A DNA stretch of 64,000 nucleotides from Pseudanabaenaceae cyanobacterium SKYG29. GTDB lineage: Bacteria > Cyanobacteriota > Cyanobacteriia > Pseudanabaenales > Pseudanabaenaceae. Shown here in pieces: positions 34,136 to 42,584 of this stretch. Position 1 is the stretch's first letter, and each line of letters begins with the position of its first letter. A program made the position numbers and the translations under genes. The stretch covers positions 248,001 to 312,000 of the forward strand of contig JANWWT010000001.1 in the NCBI GenBank assembly GCA_025055675.1, in the 5' to 3' direction. The notes under the pieces are model-generated. The model saw only the letters and a program-made list of their open reading frames with translations. It was not told the origin of the DNA and did not search any database.

Positions 34136-35647
34136 ATGACTAAACTAGCTCTCCTCAGTGTAGCGGACAAAACAGGGATTGTGGAGTTGGCAAGAGTCCT
34201 GACCGATCGGTTTCACTACCAAATTTTGAGCAGTGGCGGCACAGCGGAAGTCCTCCAGGCAGCAGGCATAGCAGTTACCAGGGTTTCGGATTACACAGGG
34301 GCACCAGAGATTCTCGGCGGCAGAGTGAAAACACTCCACCCCAAAATTCACGGCGGTATTTTGGCACGGTTAGCCCTGGCAGAAGATGTGGCGGATTTGC
34401 AAAAAGAGGGTATTGCGCCCATTGACTTGGTGGTTGTCAATCTCTACCCCTTCCAACAAACAATTGCCCAAGCGGGTGTGACAGAGGCGGAAGCGATCGA
34501 GCAAATTGACATTGGCGGTCCAGCTCTGTTGCGGGCAGCAGCGAAGAATTTCCACTATGTCACCGTCCTGTGTCAGCCCTGTCAATACAATCGTTATCTT
34601 AAGTACTTAGAGCAGGGGGGCACAACCCTAGAATTTCGCAGGGAGCTGGCAATAGCAGTGTTTGAGCACACCCAGGCATATGACCGTGCTATCAGCAACT
34701 ATCTCTCTGGCACCCAGGATTTTGTAGTGCGGGGAACAAACCCCCAACCCCTACGCTACGGTGAAAATCCTCATCAACAAGCCACTTGGTATCAGACGAG
34801 TAATCAAGGTTGGTCATCTGCAATTCTATGTCAGGGGAAAGAACTCAGCTACAACAATTTGTTAGACTTAGAAGCTGCCCGTGCCCTTGCTGCTGAATTT
34901 GTTAACGATCGTCCCACTACGGTCATCATCAAACACACTAATCCCTGTGGTGTGGCCCAGGGGGAAACATTGCAGGATAGTTACTTGCGGGCGCTGGCTG
35001 CCGATCCTGTATCAGCATTTGGGGGAATTGTGGCGTTGACAAGAACGATCGATGTCCCTACTGCGCAAGAATTGACCCGCACGTTTTTGGAATGTGTAGT
35101 TGCCCCAGGAGCAGAACCAGCAGCATTGACAATTTTGCAACAAAAGCCCAATCTCCGTGTACTCCTTTTATCTGACTTCACTCAAAGCCCGTCGGAGTTA
35201 ATTAAGTGCATCAGTGGTGGATTTCTAGTACAAACAGCGGACACTATACCTGTTGCAACCCAGGCATGGGAGACAGTTACTGATATTGCTCCCTCTGCCC
35301 ACACTTTGGCAGATTTAGTCTTTGCGTGGCAAGTCTGTCGTCATGTCAAATCCAATGCCATTGTGATTGCCAAAGCTGGTGTCACTGTAGGGATTGGAGC
35401 AGGACAGATGAATCGAGTTGGTGCTGTAGAAATTGCTCTCAAACAAGCAGGGGAAAAAGCCCAAGGTGCGGTTCTAGCCAGTGATGGCTTCTTCCCCTTT
35501 GATGACTCCGTCCGAACAGCGGCACAAGCAGGAATTACAGCGATCGTGCAACCAGGCGGTAGCATTAGGGATCGGGATTCTATCAAAGCCGCTAATGAAC
35601 TAGGAATTGCCATGGTCTTTACGAAAGTGCGTCACTTCTTGCATTGA
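34136..35647 (+). CDS. purH: Bifunctional AICAR formyltransferase/IMP cyclohydrolase
   Basis: PurH carries out the last two steps of de novo IMP synthesis. The N-terminal IMP cyclohydrolase domain has LALLSVADKTGIVELAR, ISSGGTAEVL-type loop and GRVKTLHPKIHGGIL. The C-terminal transformylase domain has LRYGENPHQQATWY, IIKHTNPCGVAQGETL, SAFGGIVAL, and the final ASDGFFPFDDSVRTAAQAGITAI. ATG 34136 begins MTKLALLSVADK as in relatives, giving 503 residues; an upstream TTG in frame adds an unrelated leader and was rejected. The gene is divergent from DUF1800. Confidence 0.95.
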   Translation: MTKLALLSVADKTGIVELARVLTDRFHYQILSSGGTAEVLQAAGIAVTRVSDYTGAPEILGGRVKTLHPKIHGGILARLALAEDVADLQKEGIAPIDLVVVNLYPFQQTIAQAGVTEAEAIEQIDIGGPALLRAAAKNFHYVTVLCQPCQYNRYLKYLEQGGTTLEFRRELAIAVFEHTQAYDRAISNYLSGTQDFVVRGTNPQPLRYGENPHQQATWYQTSNQGWSSAILCQGKELSYNNLLDLEAARALAAEFVNDRPTTVIIKHTNPCGVAQGETLQDSYLRALAADPVSAFGGIVALTRTIDVPTAQELTRTFLECVVAPGAEPAALTILQQKPNLRVLLLSDFTQSPSELIKCISGGFLVQTADTIPVATQAWETVTDIAPSAHTLADLVFAWQVCRHVKSNAIVIAKAGVTVGIGAGQMNRVGAVEIALKQAGEKAQGAVLASDGFFPFDDSVRTAAQAGITAIVQPGGSIRDRDSIKAANELGIAMVFTKVRHFLH

Positions 35648-36046
35648 CCAACCATGTATCGCCCGCTTTGAATTAGCCAGTGTTTAATTTAGGCAGCCTT
35701 CAACTTGGGGCTAAGGAATTCCCTCTGTCTGCATACTTATGAGGTATCCCCTTCAATTCAAAGACACGTAGCTGTTCAATCATCTTGACTAGTGAAAATC
35801 TTAGAATACTTAGAGTCTATTGCTGACAGATAGGTAGGAATCTTATAGGTACTTTGGATGACGGCTCAGGGCTTTTCAGAATTGCAGGTCTGTTTCGCTT
35901 CAATAGGTCAACTGCATACTACCCGTACCTTATTTAGGGATGGGACTTATGCTTACACTGGAGATCAACAAACTTAAACACACCTTAACTTCTAGGTTGC
36001 GACTTGGGTATTATCCTTATGTAATTGTCTTTTTCTGCAGCGACCT
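35648..36046. other. Intergenic stretch of about 400 bases without a supported gene
   Basis: It lies between purH and the EndoU gene on the same strand. A 39-codon frame (ATG 35858 to TAA 35975-35977) has no ribosome binding site or recognisable product and is not called. No clear terminator or structured RNA was identified. Confidence 0.45.
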
Positions 36047-37360
36047 ATGCTTAAACACACTACTTTGGTGGCATTACCTGTGTGCCTGGGCAGCCTCATC
36101 CTACCAGCTTATGCTGCTACGACTCTACCTACTGGTACACAATTTACTGCTACCTCCAATTGTCAAGTTGCTAGTTCCATTAGCGGAATTAGCTCCAGCT
36201 CCCAAAGACTGGTTGTCAACTCCAAATACAATGCCCGTGAAATTAACAGAAGTTACAACGACTCTACCCATGTACGAATTGAATACAACGGTCAGCTCAT
36301 GTGGGTGGCCATCAGCGGTTGTGGCAACTTGCCTGTGTTCCAATCCACTAACACCTGCCGCGTAGCTAGCAGTATCGCAGGTATTCCTACCAGCAATAAA
36401 AGGTTACAAAACGGTGCATTCTATGCCATTACTGCTTTCAATCAACAAACCAATCCCGAAGCTTCTACCCATGTGCAGTTAAATAATAGTGGTGTTTTGG
36501 ACTGGACGGCTATTAGTGGCTGTGGCAATGTCATTCGGGTTGCTGCTTCTAGTAGTCCCTCTCCCAGTCCTACCCCAACACCTACTCCAGGTGGCAGTGG
36601 CATTCCTGGTACCGGCCCGTTCTTTGATACGGTGAATAATCCGGAAAACAATGCTTTTGGCGGTAATGCTGACCCCACCCCACCCCCTCCTACCTTGACT
36701 GCCTTCGATCGGGAAATGGCTGCTATCTGTGGTGCTCCTGGTACTGCTGTTAGCCCCACCACCTTCAAGAATGCCCTCAAAAAATATCCTGCGGAACTCA
36801 ACCGCATCATGCAATTTACGGGTTATCGGGTCTTTGGTAATCGTCCCAGTCAATACACTAATCCTGACCAATACCTTGACCAATTGGCAGAAGCCTGGTT
36901 TGACCCCAATACTAAGGGTTTTGACCACATCTTCTGTGGTGAACCTGAGCCTGGGGGTAAGGTAGGAGGGTTGCACTTCCACGGTCGCTACCTAGACTTG
37001 CAGGAGAAGGGTTTGGCCGGTCGTCTCTTGAATAATAGTAGCAAGCAAGAAATTATGCCGCTAGTGATTTACACGATCGGGGTACGGATGCGCAATGCCA
37101 GCGGTGGTATTTCCGAGAGTGCTATCAAGGGCTACGGCTATACCCTCAGTGCTGAAGACATTCTGAAGTTTGTCACCAAAGCCTTCCGGGACAACCCTTC
37201 CAGCAACACTGCTAGTAGTGATGGTTGTATTCTGGATGTCAGCGATGATGGCAAGAACTTTAAGACCATGTTCTTCCGTCGTGCCTCTGGTATCCGTACT
37301 TTCTATCCTGATGCCACCCCTGAACCTGGCAAGTTTCCTGCCTGCAACGTTAGACCATAG
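36047..37360 (+). CDS. Secreted protein with two N-terminal Cys repeats and a C-terminal EndoU-type ribonuclease domain
   Basis: The 437-residue protein has a signal peptide ending near A23. Two tandem repeats of about 60 residues follow (about 34-95 and 99-162), each with paired cysteines and the phrases CxVASSIxGI, STHVxxxxxG and WxAISGCGN. Then comes a Ser/Pro/Thr linker (SPSPSPTPTPTPGG) and a domain from about 218. In that domain GFDHIFCGEPE and VGGLHFHGRYLDLQEKG match the two histidine motifs of the EndoU/XendoU family; H294 and H310 are 16 residues apart, the spacing of the catalytic pair in Xenopus XendoU (H162, H178). EndoU enzymes cut single-stranded RNA near uridines. No immunity gene is evident beside it. 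Confidence 0.8.
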   Translation: MLKHTTLVALPVCLGSLILPAYAATTLPTGTQFTATSNCQVASSISGISSSSQRLVVNSKYNAREINRSYNDSTHVRIEYNGQLMWVAISGCGNLPVFQSTNTCRVASSIAGIPTSNKRLQNGAFYAITAFNQQTNPEASTHVQLNNSGVLDWTAISGCGNVIRVAASSSPSPSPTPTPTPGGSGIPGTGPFFDTVNNPENNAFGGNADPTPPPPTLTAFDREMAAICGAPGTAVSPTTFKNALKKYPAELNRIMQFTGYRVFGNRPSQYTNPDQYLDQLAEAWFDPNTKGFDHIFCGEPEPGGKVGGLHFHGRYLDLQEKGLAGRLLNNSSKQEIMPLVIYTIGVRMRNASGGISESAIKGYGYTLSAEDILKFVTKAFRDNPSSNTASSDGCILDVSDDGKNFKTMFFRRASGIRTFYPDATPEPGKFPACNVRP

Positions 37361-37377
37361 TTTGACCTAAGAGTCCC

Positions 37378-37400
37378 GGGGAGATCACTTTGGTCTCCCC
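37378..37400. terminator. Strong hairpin between the convergent EndoU and Uma2 genes
   Basis: GGGGAGATCA pairs with TGGTCTCCCC (ten pairs, one G-U) around a three-base loop CTT. It lies 18 bases after the EndoU stop and four bases before the Uma2 stop. No long T run follows on either strand, so termination strength is uncertain, but the position suggests a shared end for both transcripts. Confidence 0.6.
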
Positions 37401-37403
37401 TTC

Positions 37404-37985
37404 CTAGTCAAAAATTTCTTGGACGGCGCAGGTGAAATTGGGGAGTAAGGGAGAAGTGAGGAGGTCGTTGTTATACAAAGTCATGGCTAATTTGAGAACG
37501 CCCCCTTCCCTTCTGTAGACCTCTATCTGCCTGGACTGCCAATCTGCCAGCCAATACTCTAAAACCCCGTAGACAGAATAGAGCTTCAACTTAACCTGCC
37601 GATCGCGTCTGACATTTTCTGCCCCTGGCGATAGCACTTCAATCACTAAATCTGGCGCTCCCCGTAGATGACCGGCTTCATCGATTAGAGATTGAAACTT
37701 TTGCTTGCTGACCCAAACTACATCAGGAATCACGTCATTCTGCTCACTAAAAATCACGCCTGGATTTAGGCAAACGTACCCCAAATTTGTTCGTTCAGAC
37801 CACAACTTTAACTTGGTGTAAAAGTTGCCGCAGGTAGTTTGATGTTGCCAGTGGGGTGCTCTGGTCACAAACAACTCTCCCTCTACAATTTCATAGCGGC
37901 TACTGTCCTGGGGCAACAGCTCTAGGTCGGCACTTACCCAAGGGCGCAGGTCATGGTTTGGGCTAGATAGTTTGCTGGTAGTCAT
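37404..37985 (-). CDS. Uma2 family (DUF820) endonuclease-like protein, copy 2
   Basis: The 193-residue protein belongs to the PD-(D/E)XK-like Uma2 family, greatly expanded in cyanobacteria. It has RYEIVEGELFVTRAPHWQHQ, NDVIPDVVWVSKQKFQSL, the putative catalytic core GAPDLVIEVLSPGAENVRRDRQVKLKLY, and YGVLEYWLADWQSRQIEVYRR. Biological role is unknown. It is nearly identical in its C-terminal half to the gene upstream, so it is a tandem duplicate. The start is ATG 37985 (MTTSKLSSPNHD), eight bases after the upstream stop. Confidence 0.88.
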   Translation of the reverse strand: MTTSKLSSPNHDLRPWVSADLELLPQDSSRYEIVEGELFVTRAPHWQHQTTCGNFYTKLKLWSERTNLGYVCLNPGVIFSEQNDVIPDVVWVSKQKFQSLIDEAGHLRGAPDLVIEVLSPGAENVRRDRQVKLKLYSVYGVLEYWLADWQSRQIEVYRREGGVLKLAMTLYNNDLLTSPLLPNFTCAVQEIFD

Positions 37986-37993
37986 AACTGTAG

Positions 37994-38557
37994 TTAACCA
38001 AAAATTTCCTGCACAGGGCAAGTGAAGTTGGGTAGCAGAGGGGAAGTAAGCAGGTCGTTGTTATACAAAGTCATGGCTAGTTTGAGGACACCCCCTTCCC
38101 TTCTGTAGACCTCTATCTGCCTAGCCTGCCAGTCTGCTAACCAATATTCCAAAACTCCATAGACAGAGTAGAGTTTCAATTTGACCTGCCGATCGCGTCT
38201 GGCATTTTCTGCCCCTGGCGATAGCACCTCAATCACCAAATCCGGTGCTCCCCGCAGATGTCCTGCCCCATCCAGCAAACTCTGATATTTCTCTTTGGTC
38301 ACCCAAACTACATCAGGGATCACATCGTTTTCTTCACTAAAAATCACACCAACATGCATGCCCACATATCCTAAACCCGTAGCTTGTGACCACTGTTGCA
38401 GAGCCAGACAAAAGTTAAGGCAAGTAGTTTGATGCTGCCAATGGGGTGCTCTCGTCACAAACAACTCTCCCTCTACAATCTCATAGCGGTTGCCGTTTTC
38501 TGGCAGTAAATCTAAATCTCCCCTCGTCCATAACTGTCGGATTGTAAGTTCACTCAT
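37994..38557 (-). CDS. Uma2 family (DUF820) endonuclease-like protein, copy 1
   Basis: The 187-residue paralogue of the next gene has the same blocks: NRYEIVEGELFVTRAPHWQHQ, NDVIPDVVWVTKEKYQSLL, GAPDLVIEVLSPGAENARRDR and YGVLEYWLADWQARQIEVYRR. Residues D, E and K of the PD-(D/E)XK-type core appear present (PDLVIEVLSP, VKLK). The two copies diverge mainly in the N-terminal 25 residues and in the central segment after HWQHQTTC. The start ATG 38557 gives MSELTIRQLWTRGDLDLLPENG. Confidence 0.88.
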   Translation of the reverse strand: MSELTIRQLWTRGDLDLLPENGNRYEIVEGELFVTRAPHWQHQTTCLNFCLALQQWSQATGLGYVGMHVGVIFSEENDVIPDVVWVTKEKYQSLLDGAGHLRGAPDLVIEVLSPGAENARRDRQVKLKLYSVYGVLEYWLADWQARQIEVYRREGGVLKLAMTLYNNDLLTSPLLPNFTCPVQEIFG

Positions 38558-38601
38558 ATCGCTTCTGTCTCATAAATTCAGTGGCTATAGCGGTTGTAAT
38601 G

Positions 38602-38631
38602 AAAAAACCGACCGGCAGATAACCGATCGGT
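38602..38631 (-). terminator. Rho-independent terminator of clpC
   Basis: On the minus strand, ACCGATCGG and CCGGTCGGT pair over nine positions (one G-U) around TTATCTG and are followed by TTTTTT. It begins 23 bases beyond the clpC stop codon. The stem incorporates a CGATCG motif. Confidence 0.85.
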
Positions 38632-38653
38632 GAGAAGCTAGACGAAGACAGAC

Positions 38654-41140
38654 CTAAGCAGAAGGAAGCAGTTGCAGGTTATTGTCTGAACCTTCTACAG
38701 TTTTTTTCTCGCTGGTAACAAACACCTTACCATCGTCATCCACATCCACAACCACAGTTGCCCCTTCTACCACCTTACCTGTGAGAATTTCCTCTGCCAG
38801 AGAGTCTTCTAGCAGGCGCATAATGGCACGGCGCAAGGGACGCGCACCGTAGCTGGGATTGTAACCTTCCCGTACCAGTAAATCCTTAAACCGCTCTGTC
38901 ACTGTGAGAGTAATGCCCTTCTCTGCCATCCGCTTGTAAACCTCAGAGAGCATGAGTTCGGCAATCTGCTTAACTTCATCTACCGTCAGTTGACGGAAGA
39001 CAATGATCTCATCCACACGGTTGAGGAATTCAGGACGGAAGTAGTTCTTCAGCTCCTCGTTGACCAGAGAGCGGATACGGTTGTAGTGAGACTCTTCCTC
39101 GTTTTCCGAGAACTCAAAGCCTAGACCACCACCACCCTTCTCAATCACCTTAGAGCCAATATTGGAAGTCATGACAATCAAAGTGTTCTTGAAATCGATC
39201 GTTCTTCCCTTGGAGTCCGTCAAACGTCCATCTTCTAGGATTTGCAAGAGCAAGTTAAAGACATCAGGGTGCGCTTTTTCAATCTCATCAAAGAGAACGA
39301 CCGTATAAGGTCTGCGTCTGACAGCCTCTGTTAACTGCCCGCCTTCGTTATAGCCCACATAACCAGGAGGAGAACCAATCAGCTTAGACACTGTATGGCG
39401 CTCCATGTACTCGGACATATCTAGACGAATCATGGCTTCCTCTGAGCCAAAGAAGTAGGCAGCCAACGCCTTAGTTAGTTCCGTCTTACCTACACCCGTC
39501 GGACCAGAGAAGATGAAGCTAGCGATCGGACGGTTAGGATTCTTCAAACCAACCCTCGCACGGCGAATGGCACGGGAGATTGCCCTCACTGCCTCGTCTT
39601 GCCCAATTACCCGCTTGTGGAGTGTGTCTTCCATCTGCAGGAGCATTGCAGACTCTGACTCGGTCAGTTTGTTGACATGGATACCTGTCCAGGAGCTGAC
39701 AATGTAGGCAATATCCTCTTCTGTTACCACAGGCACCACATCAGATTGGGCTGCCTCTGCCTTCTTGGCTTGGGTAATCGCCCGAATCTGTTGCTTGATT
39801 TCAATCTCTCTATCCCTGAGAGCACCTGCCCGCTCAAAATCCTGCGCCCTTACCGCCTCATCTTTCTCTTTCATCACCTTGCGCAGTTCCTTGTCTAGTT
39901 CCTTGGCTGCTGGCGGGAGCTGGGAGTTGATTAGACGAACACGGGAACTAGCCTCATCAATCAAGTCGATCGCCTTGTCAGGCAGATAACGGTCAGAGAT
40001 ATACCGATCGGACAGTTGGGCAGCTGCCACGAGGGCGGCGTCAGAAATCTTTAATTTGTGGTGCTGTTCGTAGCGCTCCCGCAGACCAAAGAGAATCTCG
40101 ATCGTTTCTTCTACCGAAGGCTCACCCACCATAACAGGTTGGAAGCGCCGCTCCAAGGCTGCATCCCGTTCAATATGCTTGCGGTATTCATCTAGGGTAG
40201 TAGCCCCAATGCACTGCAATTCACCACGGGCTAGAGCAGGTTTGAGGATATTAGCCGCATCGATCGCTCCTTCCGCTGCCCCCGCCCCGATCAGGGTGTG
40301 CACTTCGTCGATGACCAGGATGACATTACCCGCCGATCGGATCTCATCCATGATCTTTTTAAGGCGTTCTTCAAATTCCCCTCTGTACTTTGTACCTGCT
40401 ACCAGCAGCCCAATATCGAGGGTAACTACCCGCTTGTCTTCCAAAATATCGGGGACATCTTTGTTGGCAATGCGTTGAGCTAAACCCTCAGCAATGGCAG
40501 TTTTACCTACCCCTGGTTCCCCAATGAGGACAGGGTTATTTTTGGTACGACGACCGAGAATTTGGATCACCCGTTCAATTTCCTTTTCCCGTCCCACCAC
40601 GGGGTCTAGCTTGCCCTCCGCCGCCAGTTGGGTGAGATTAGAACCAAATTCGTCCAGTGTAGGGGTCTTCGTCCTGCCGCTATTGCCACCCACAGATACT
40701 TCTGCCGTTTCACCTAGCATTCTGATGACCTGCGTGCGGACTTTGCCCAAATCTACGCCCAAATTCTCCAGGACTCTGGCTGCTACACCTTCCCCTTCCC
40801 GAATTAGACCTAACAGGAGATGTTCCGTACCGATGTAGTTGTGCCCAAGTTGCCGCGCTTCTTCCAGGGATAACTCTAACACTCGTTTTGCTCTCGGAGT
40901 GAAGGGAATCTCTACCGCGACAAATCCAGAACCGCGCCCGATAATTTTTTCTACTTCAATTCTGGCATCCTTGAGGTTGACCCCCATAGATTTCAGGACT
41001 TTGGCAGCAACGCCAGTACCTTCTCCAATCAAGCCCAAGAGAATCTGCTCCGTGCCCACAAAATTGTGCCCCAGCCGGCGCGCTTCTTCCTGAGCCAGCA
41101 TGATGACCTTGATAGCCTTTTCTGTAAAGCGTTCAAACAT
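38654..41140 (-). CDS. clpC: ATP-dependent Clp protease ATP-binding subunit ClpC
   Basis: The 828-residue AAA+ unfoldase delivers proteins to ClpP in the cytoplasm and is a major housekeeping chaperone in cyanobacteria and plastids. It has the duplicated Clp N-domain ([28 protein letters not shown] and the matching second copy). The first AAA module has Walker [10 protein letters not shown] middle UVR/M-domain ([20 protein letters not shown]) follows, and then the second module with [15 protein letters not shown] and the ClpP-docking loop region. The C-terminus is complete. The gene is monocistronic with a clear terminator. Confidence 0.97.
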   Translation of the reverse strand: MFERFTEKAIKVIMLAQEEARRLGHNFVGTEQILLGLIGEGTGVAAKVLKSMGVNLKDARIEVEKIIGRGSGFVAVEIPFTPRAKRVLELSLEEARQLGHNYIGTEHLLLGLIREGEGVAARVLENLGVDLGKVRTQVIRMLGETAEVSVGGNSGRTKTPTLDEFGSNLTQLAAEGKLDPVVGREKEIERVIQILGRRTKNNPVLIGEPGVGKTAIAEGLAQRIANKDVPDILEDKRVVTLDIGLLVAGTKYRGEFEERLKKIMDEIRSAGNVILVIDEVHTLIGAGAAEGAIDAANILKPALARGELQCIGATTLDEYRKHIERDAALERRFQPVMVGEPSVEETIEILFGLRERYEQHHKLKISDAALVAAAQLSDRYISDRYLPDKAIDLIDEASSRVRLINSQLPPAAKELDKELRKVMKEKDEAVRAQDFERAGALRDREIEIKQQIRAITQAKKAEAAQSDVVPVVTEEDIAYIVSSWTGIHVNKLTESESAMLLQMEDTLHKRVIGQDEAVRAISRAIRRARVGLKNPNRPIASFIFSGPTGVGKTELTKALAAYFFGSEEAMIRLDMSEYMERHTVSKLIGSPPGYVGYNEGGQLTEAVRRRPYTVVLFDEIEKAHPDVFNLLLQILEDGRLTDSKGRTIDFKNTLIVMTSNIGSKVIEKGGGGLGFEFSENEEESHYNRIRSLVNEELKNYFRPEFLNRVDEIIVFRQLTVDEVKQIAELMLSEVYKRMAEKGITLTVTERFKDLLVREGYNPSYGARPLRRAIMRLLEDSLAEEILTGKVVEGATVVVDVDDDGKVFVTSEKKTVEGSDNNLQLLPSA

Positions 41141-41357
41141 GGCGTTTTTCCATAACCTGCTGCGTTAAAGTAATGGTAACATAGCTATCTTATACTTGGT
41201 GGAGTTCGGGAAACCCCTCTGCCTAAAGTAAATTTTAATTTTGTTGGTCTGGACTGTTCCCTATTCTTAACTTCTGCTGGGAAGTAGGTATTTTTTTGTG
41301 CTACCAAAAAAACGTAAGGATTTATACTGAAATCGCACTGCAACCGATGGATTTCTT

Positions 41358-42524
41358 ATGGCGAAATTGTTTGCCGATCGGCTGGCTTTTTTAGGGGGAA
41401 ACGTATTTGCCACGATCGACCAAGTTAAACAAGAGAGACTACGACAGGGAAAGCCTTTAATTGACCTCTCCCTGGGTTCAGCGGACTTGCCCACCCATCC
41501 TGTTATTCTGGCAGCGATCGCTGCGGCTTTGCAGGATACTAGCACCCATGGCTATGTCTTGTTTGGGCAGACCAAATATTTTCGGGAGGCAGTGGCGCAG
41601 TGGTTTGAGCAGAGATTTGGTATCCAAGTTGACCCTGAAACGGAAGTACTTCCCCTCATTGGCTCCCAGGAAGGGACAGCCCATTTGCCCCTGGCTCTTT
41701 TGAATCCTGGTGACTATGCCTTGGTGCTTGACCCTGGTTATCCGTCTCACTACGGTGGAGTGTATTTGGCTGGTGGTGTGCCCTGGGGGATGCCTCTCCG
41801 ATCGGAGTTCAATTTTTTACCCGACCTAGGAGCAATTCCCCCCTCGGTTTTACAGCAGGCAAAGCTGATGATTTTGAGTTACCCCCATAATCCTACCACC
41901 GCCATTGCGGATATGGATTTCTTTCGCTCTGCCGTTGAGTTTTGCCAGAGATACGGACTGTGGTTAATTCATGATTTCCCCTACATGGATATTGTCTTCG
42001 ATGGCTATGTTGCCCCTGCTATGTTGCAAGCCGACCCCGATAAATCAGTAACGATCGAGTTTTTCACCCTCTCTAAGTCCTACAATATGGGGGGATTTCG
42101 GGTGGGATTTGCTATTGGTAATTCCCAGTTAATCAGTGCCTTAAGACAGATTAAAGCTGTAGTCGATTTTAATCAGTACCAAGGTATCTTACGGGGAGCA
42201 ATTACTGCCCTTACCAGTGATGAAATTGTAGTTAAGCAATCAGTATTGGAGTTGCAAAAACGGCGGGATTTTATGGTGGATGCTCTGCAACGGATTGGCT
42301 GGCAAGTACAAAAACCCAAGGCTACTATGTATCTATGGGCGAAAATTCCCCATGCCAATTCTATGGAATTCTGTCGGCAATTAATTTGGGAACAGGGAAT
42401 TGCTCTATCTCCCGGTGCAGGCTTTGGTAAACAGGGGGAAGGATTTGTCCGCTTTGCCCTCGTTCACCCCATAGAAACACTACAAGAAGTTATCGATCGG
42501 TTACCAGTTTTCTCACTCTATTAA
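41358..42524 (+). CDS. Class I/II pyridoxal-phosphate aminotransferase, possibly acting on diaminopimelate precursors
   Basis: The 388-residue fold-type I aminotransferase has the PLP lysine K240 in FFTLSKSYNMGGFRVG, the N-terminal DLSLGSADLPTHP, IGSQEGTAHLPLALLNPGDYALVLDPGYPSHYGG, YPHNPTTAIAD and a C-terminal arginine region (GFVRFALVHP). The sequence resembles the LL-diaminopimelate/succinyldiaminopimelate aminotransferase-like group often annotated in cyanobacteria, but aspartate or alanine aminotransferase activity cannot be excluded. It starts at ATG 41358 and ends 60 bases before the dynamin gene. Confidence 0.85.
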   Translation: MAKLFADRLAFLGGNVFATIDQVKQERLRQGKPLIDLSLGSADLPTHPVILAAIAAALQDTSTHGYVLFGQTKYFREAVAQWFEQRFGIQVDPETEVLPLIGSQEGTAHLPLALLNPGDYALVLDPGYPSHYGGVYLAGGVPWGMPLRSEFNFLPDLGAIPPSVLQQAKLMILSYPHNPTTAIADMDFFRSAVEFCQRYGLWLIHDFPYMDIVFDGYVAPAMLQADPDKSVTIEFFTLSKSYNMGGFRVGFAIGNSQLISALRQIKAVVDFNQYQGILRGAITALTSDEIVVKQSVLELQKRRDFMVDALQRIGWQVQKPKATMYLWAKIPHANSMEFCRQLIWEQGIALSPGAGFGKQGEGFVRFALVHPIETLQEVIDRLPVFSLY

Positions 42525-42584
42525 TATTGCTTTTGCTAACTGACTCTGTTAGATTTGTGTTGTCCCCCCCCGATCGAGCTACTT

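Noticed and set aside
35858-35977. 39-codon frame between purH and the EndoU gene
   Set aside because: No ribosome binding site, no membrane helix or motif, and length within chance expectation.
41281-41330. Inverted T/A-rich repeat (TTTTTTTG ... CAAAAAAA) upstream of the aminotransferase gene
   Set aside because: The stem would be almost all A-T pairs and lacks a terminator or known regulatory layout.
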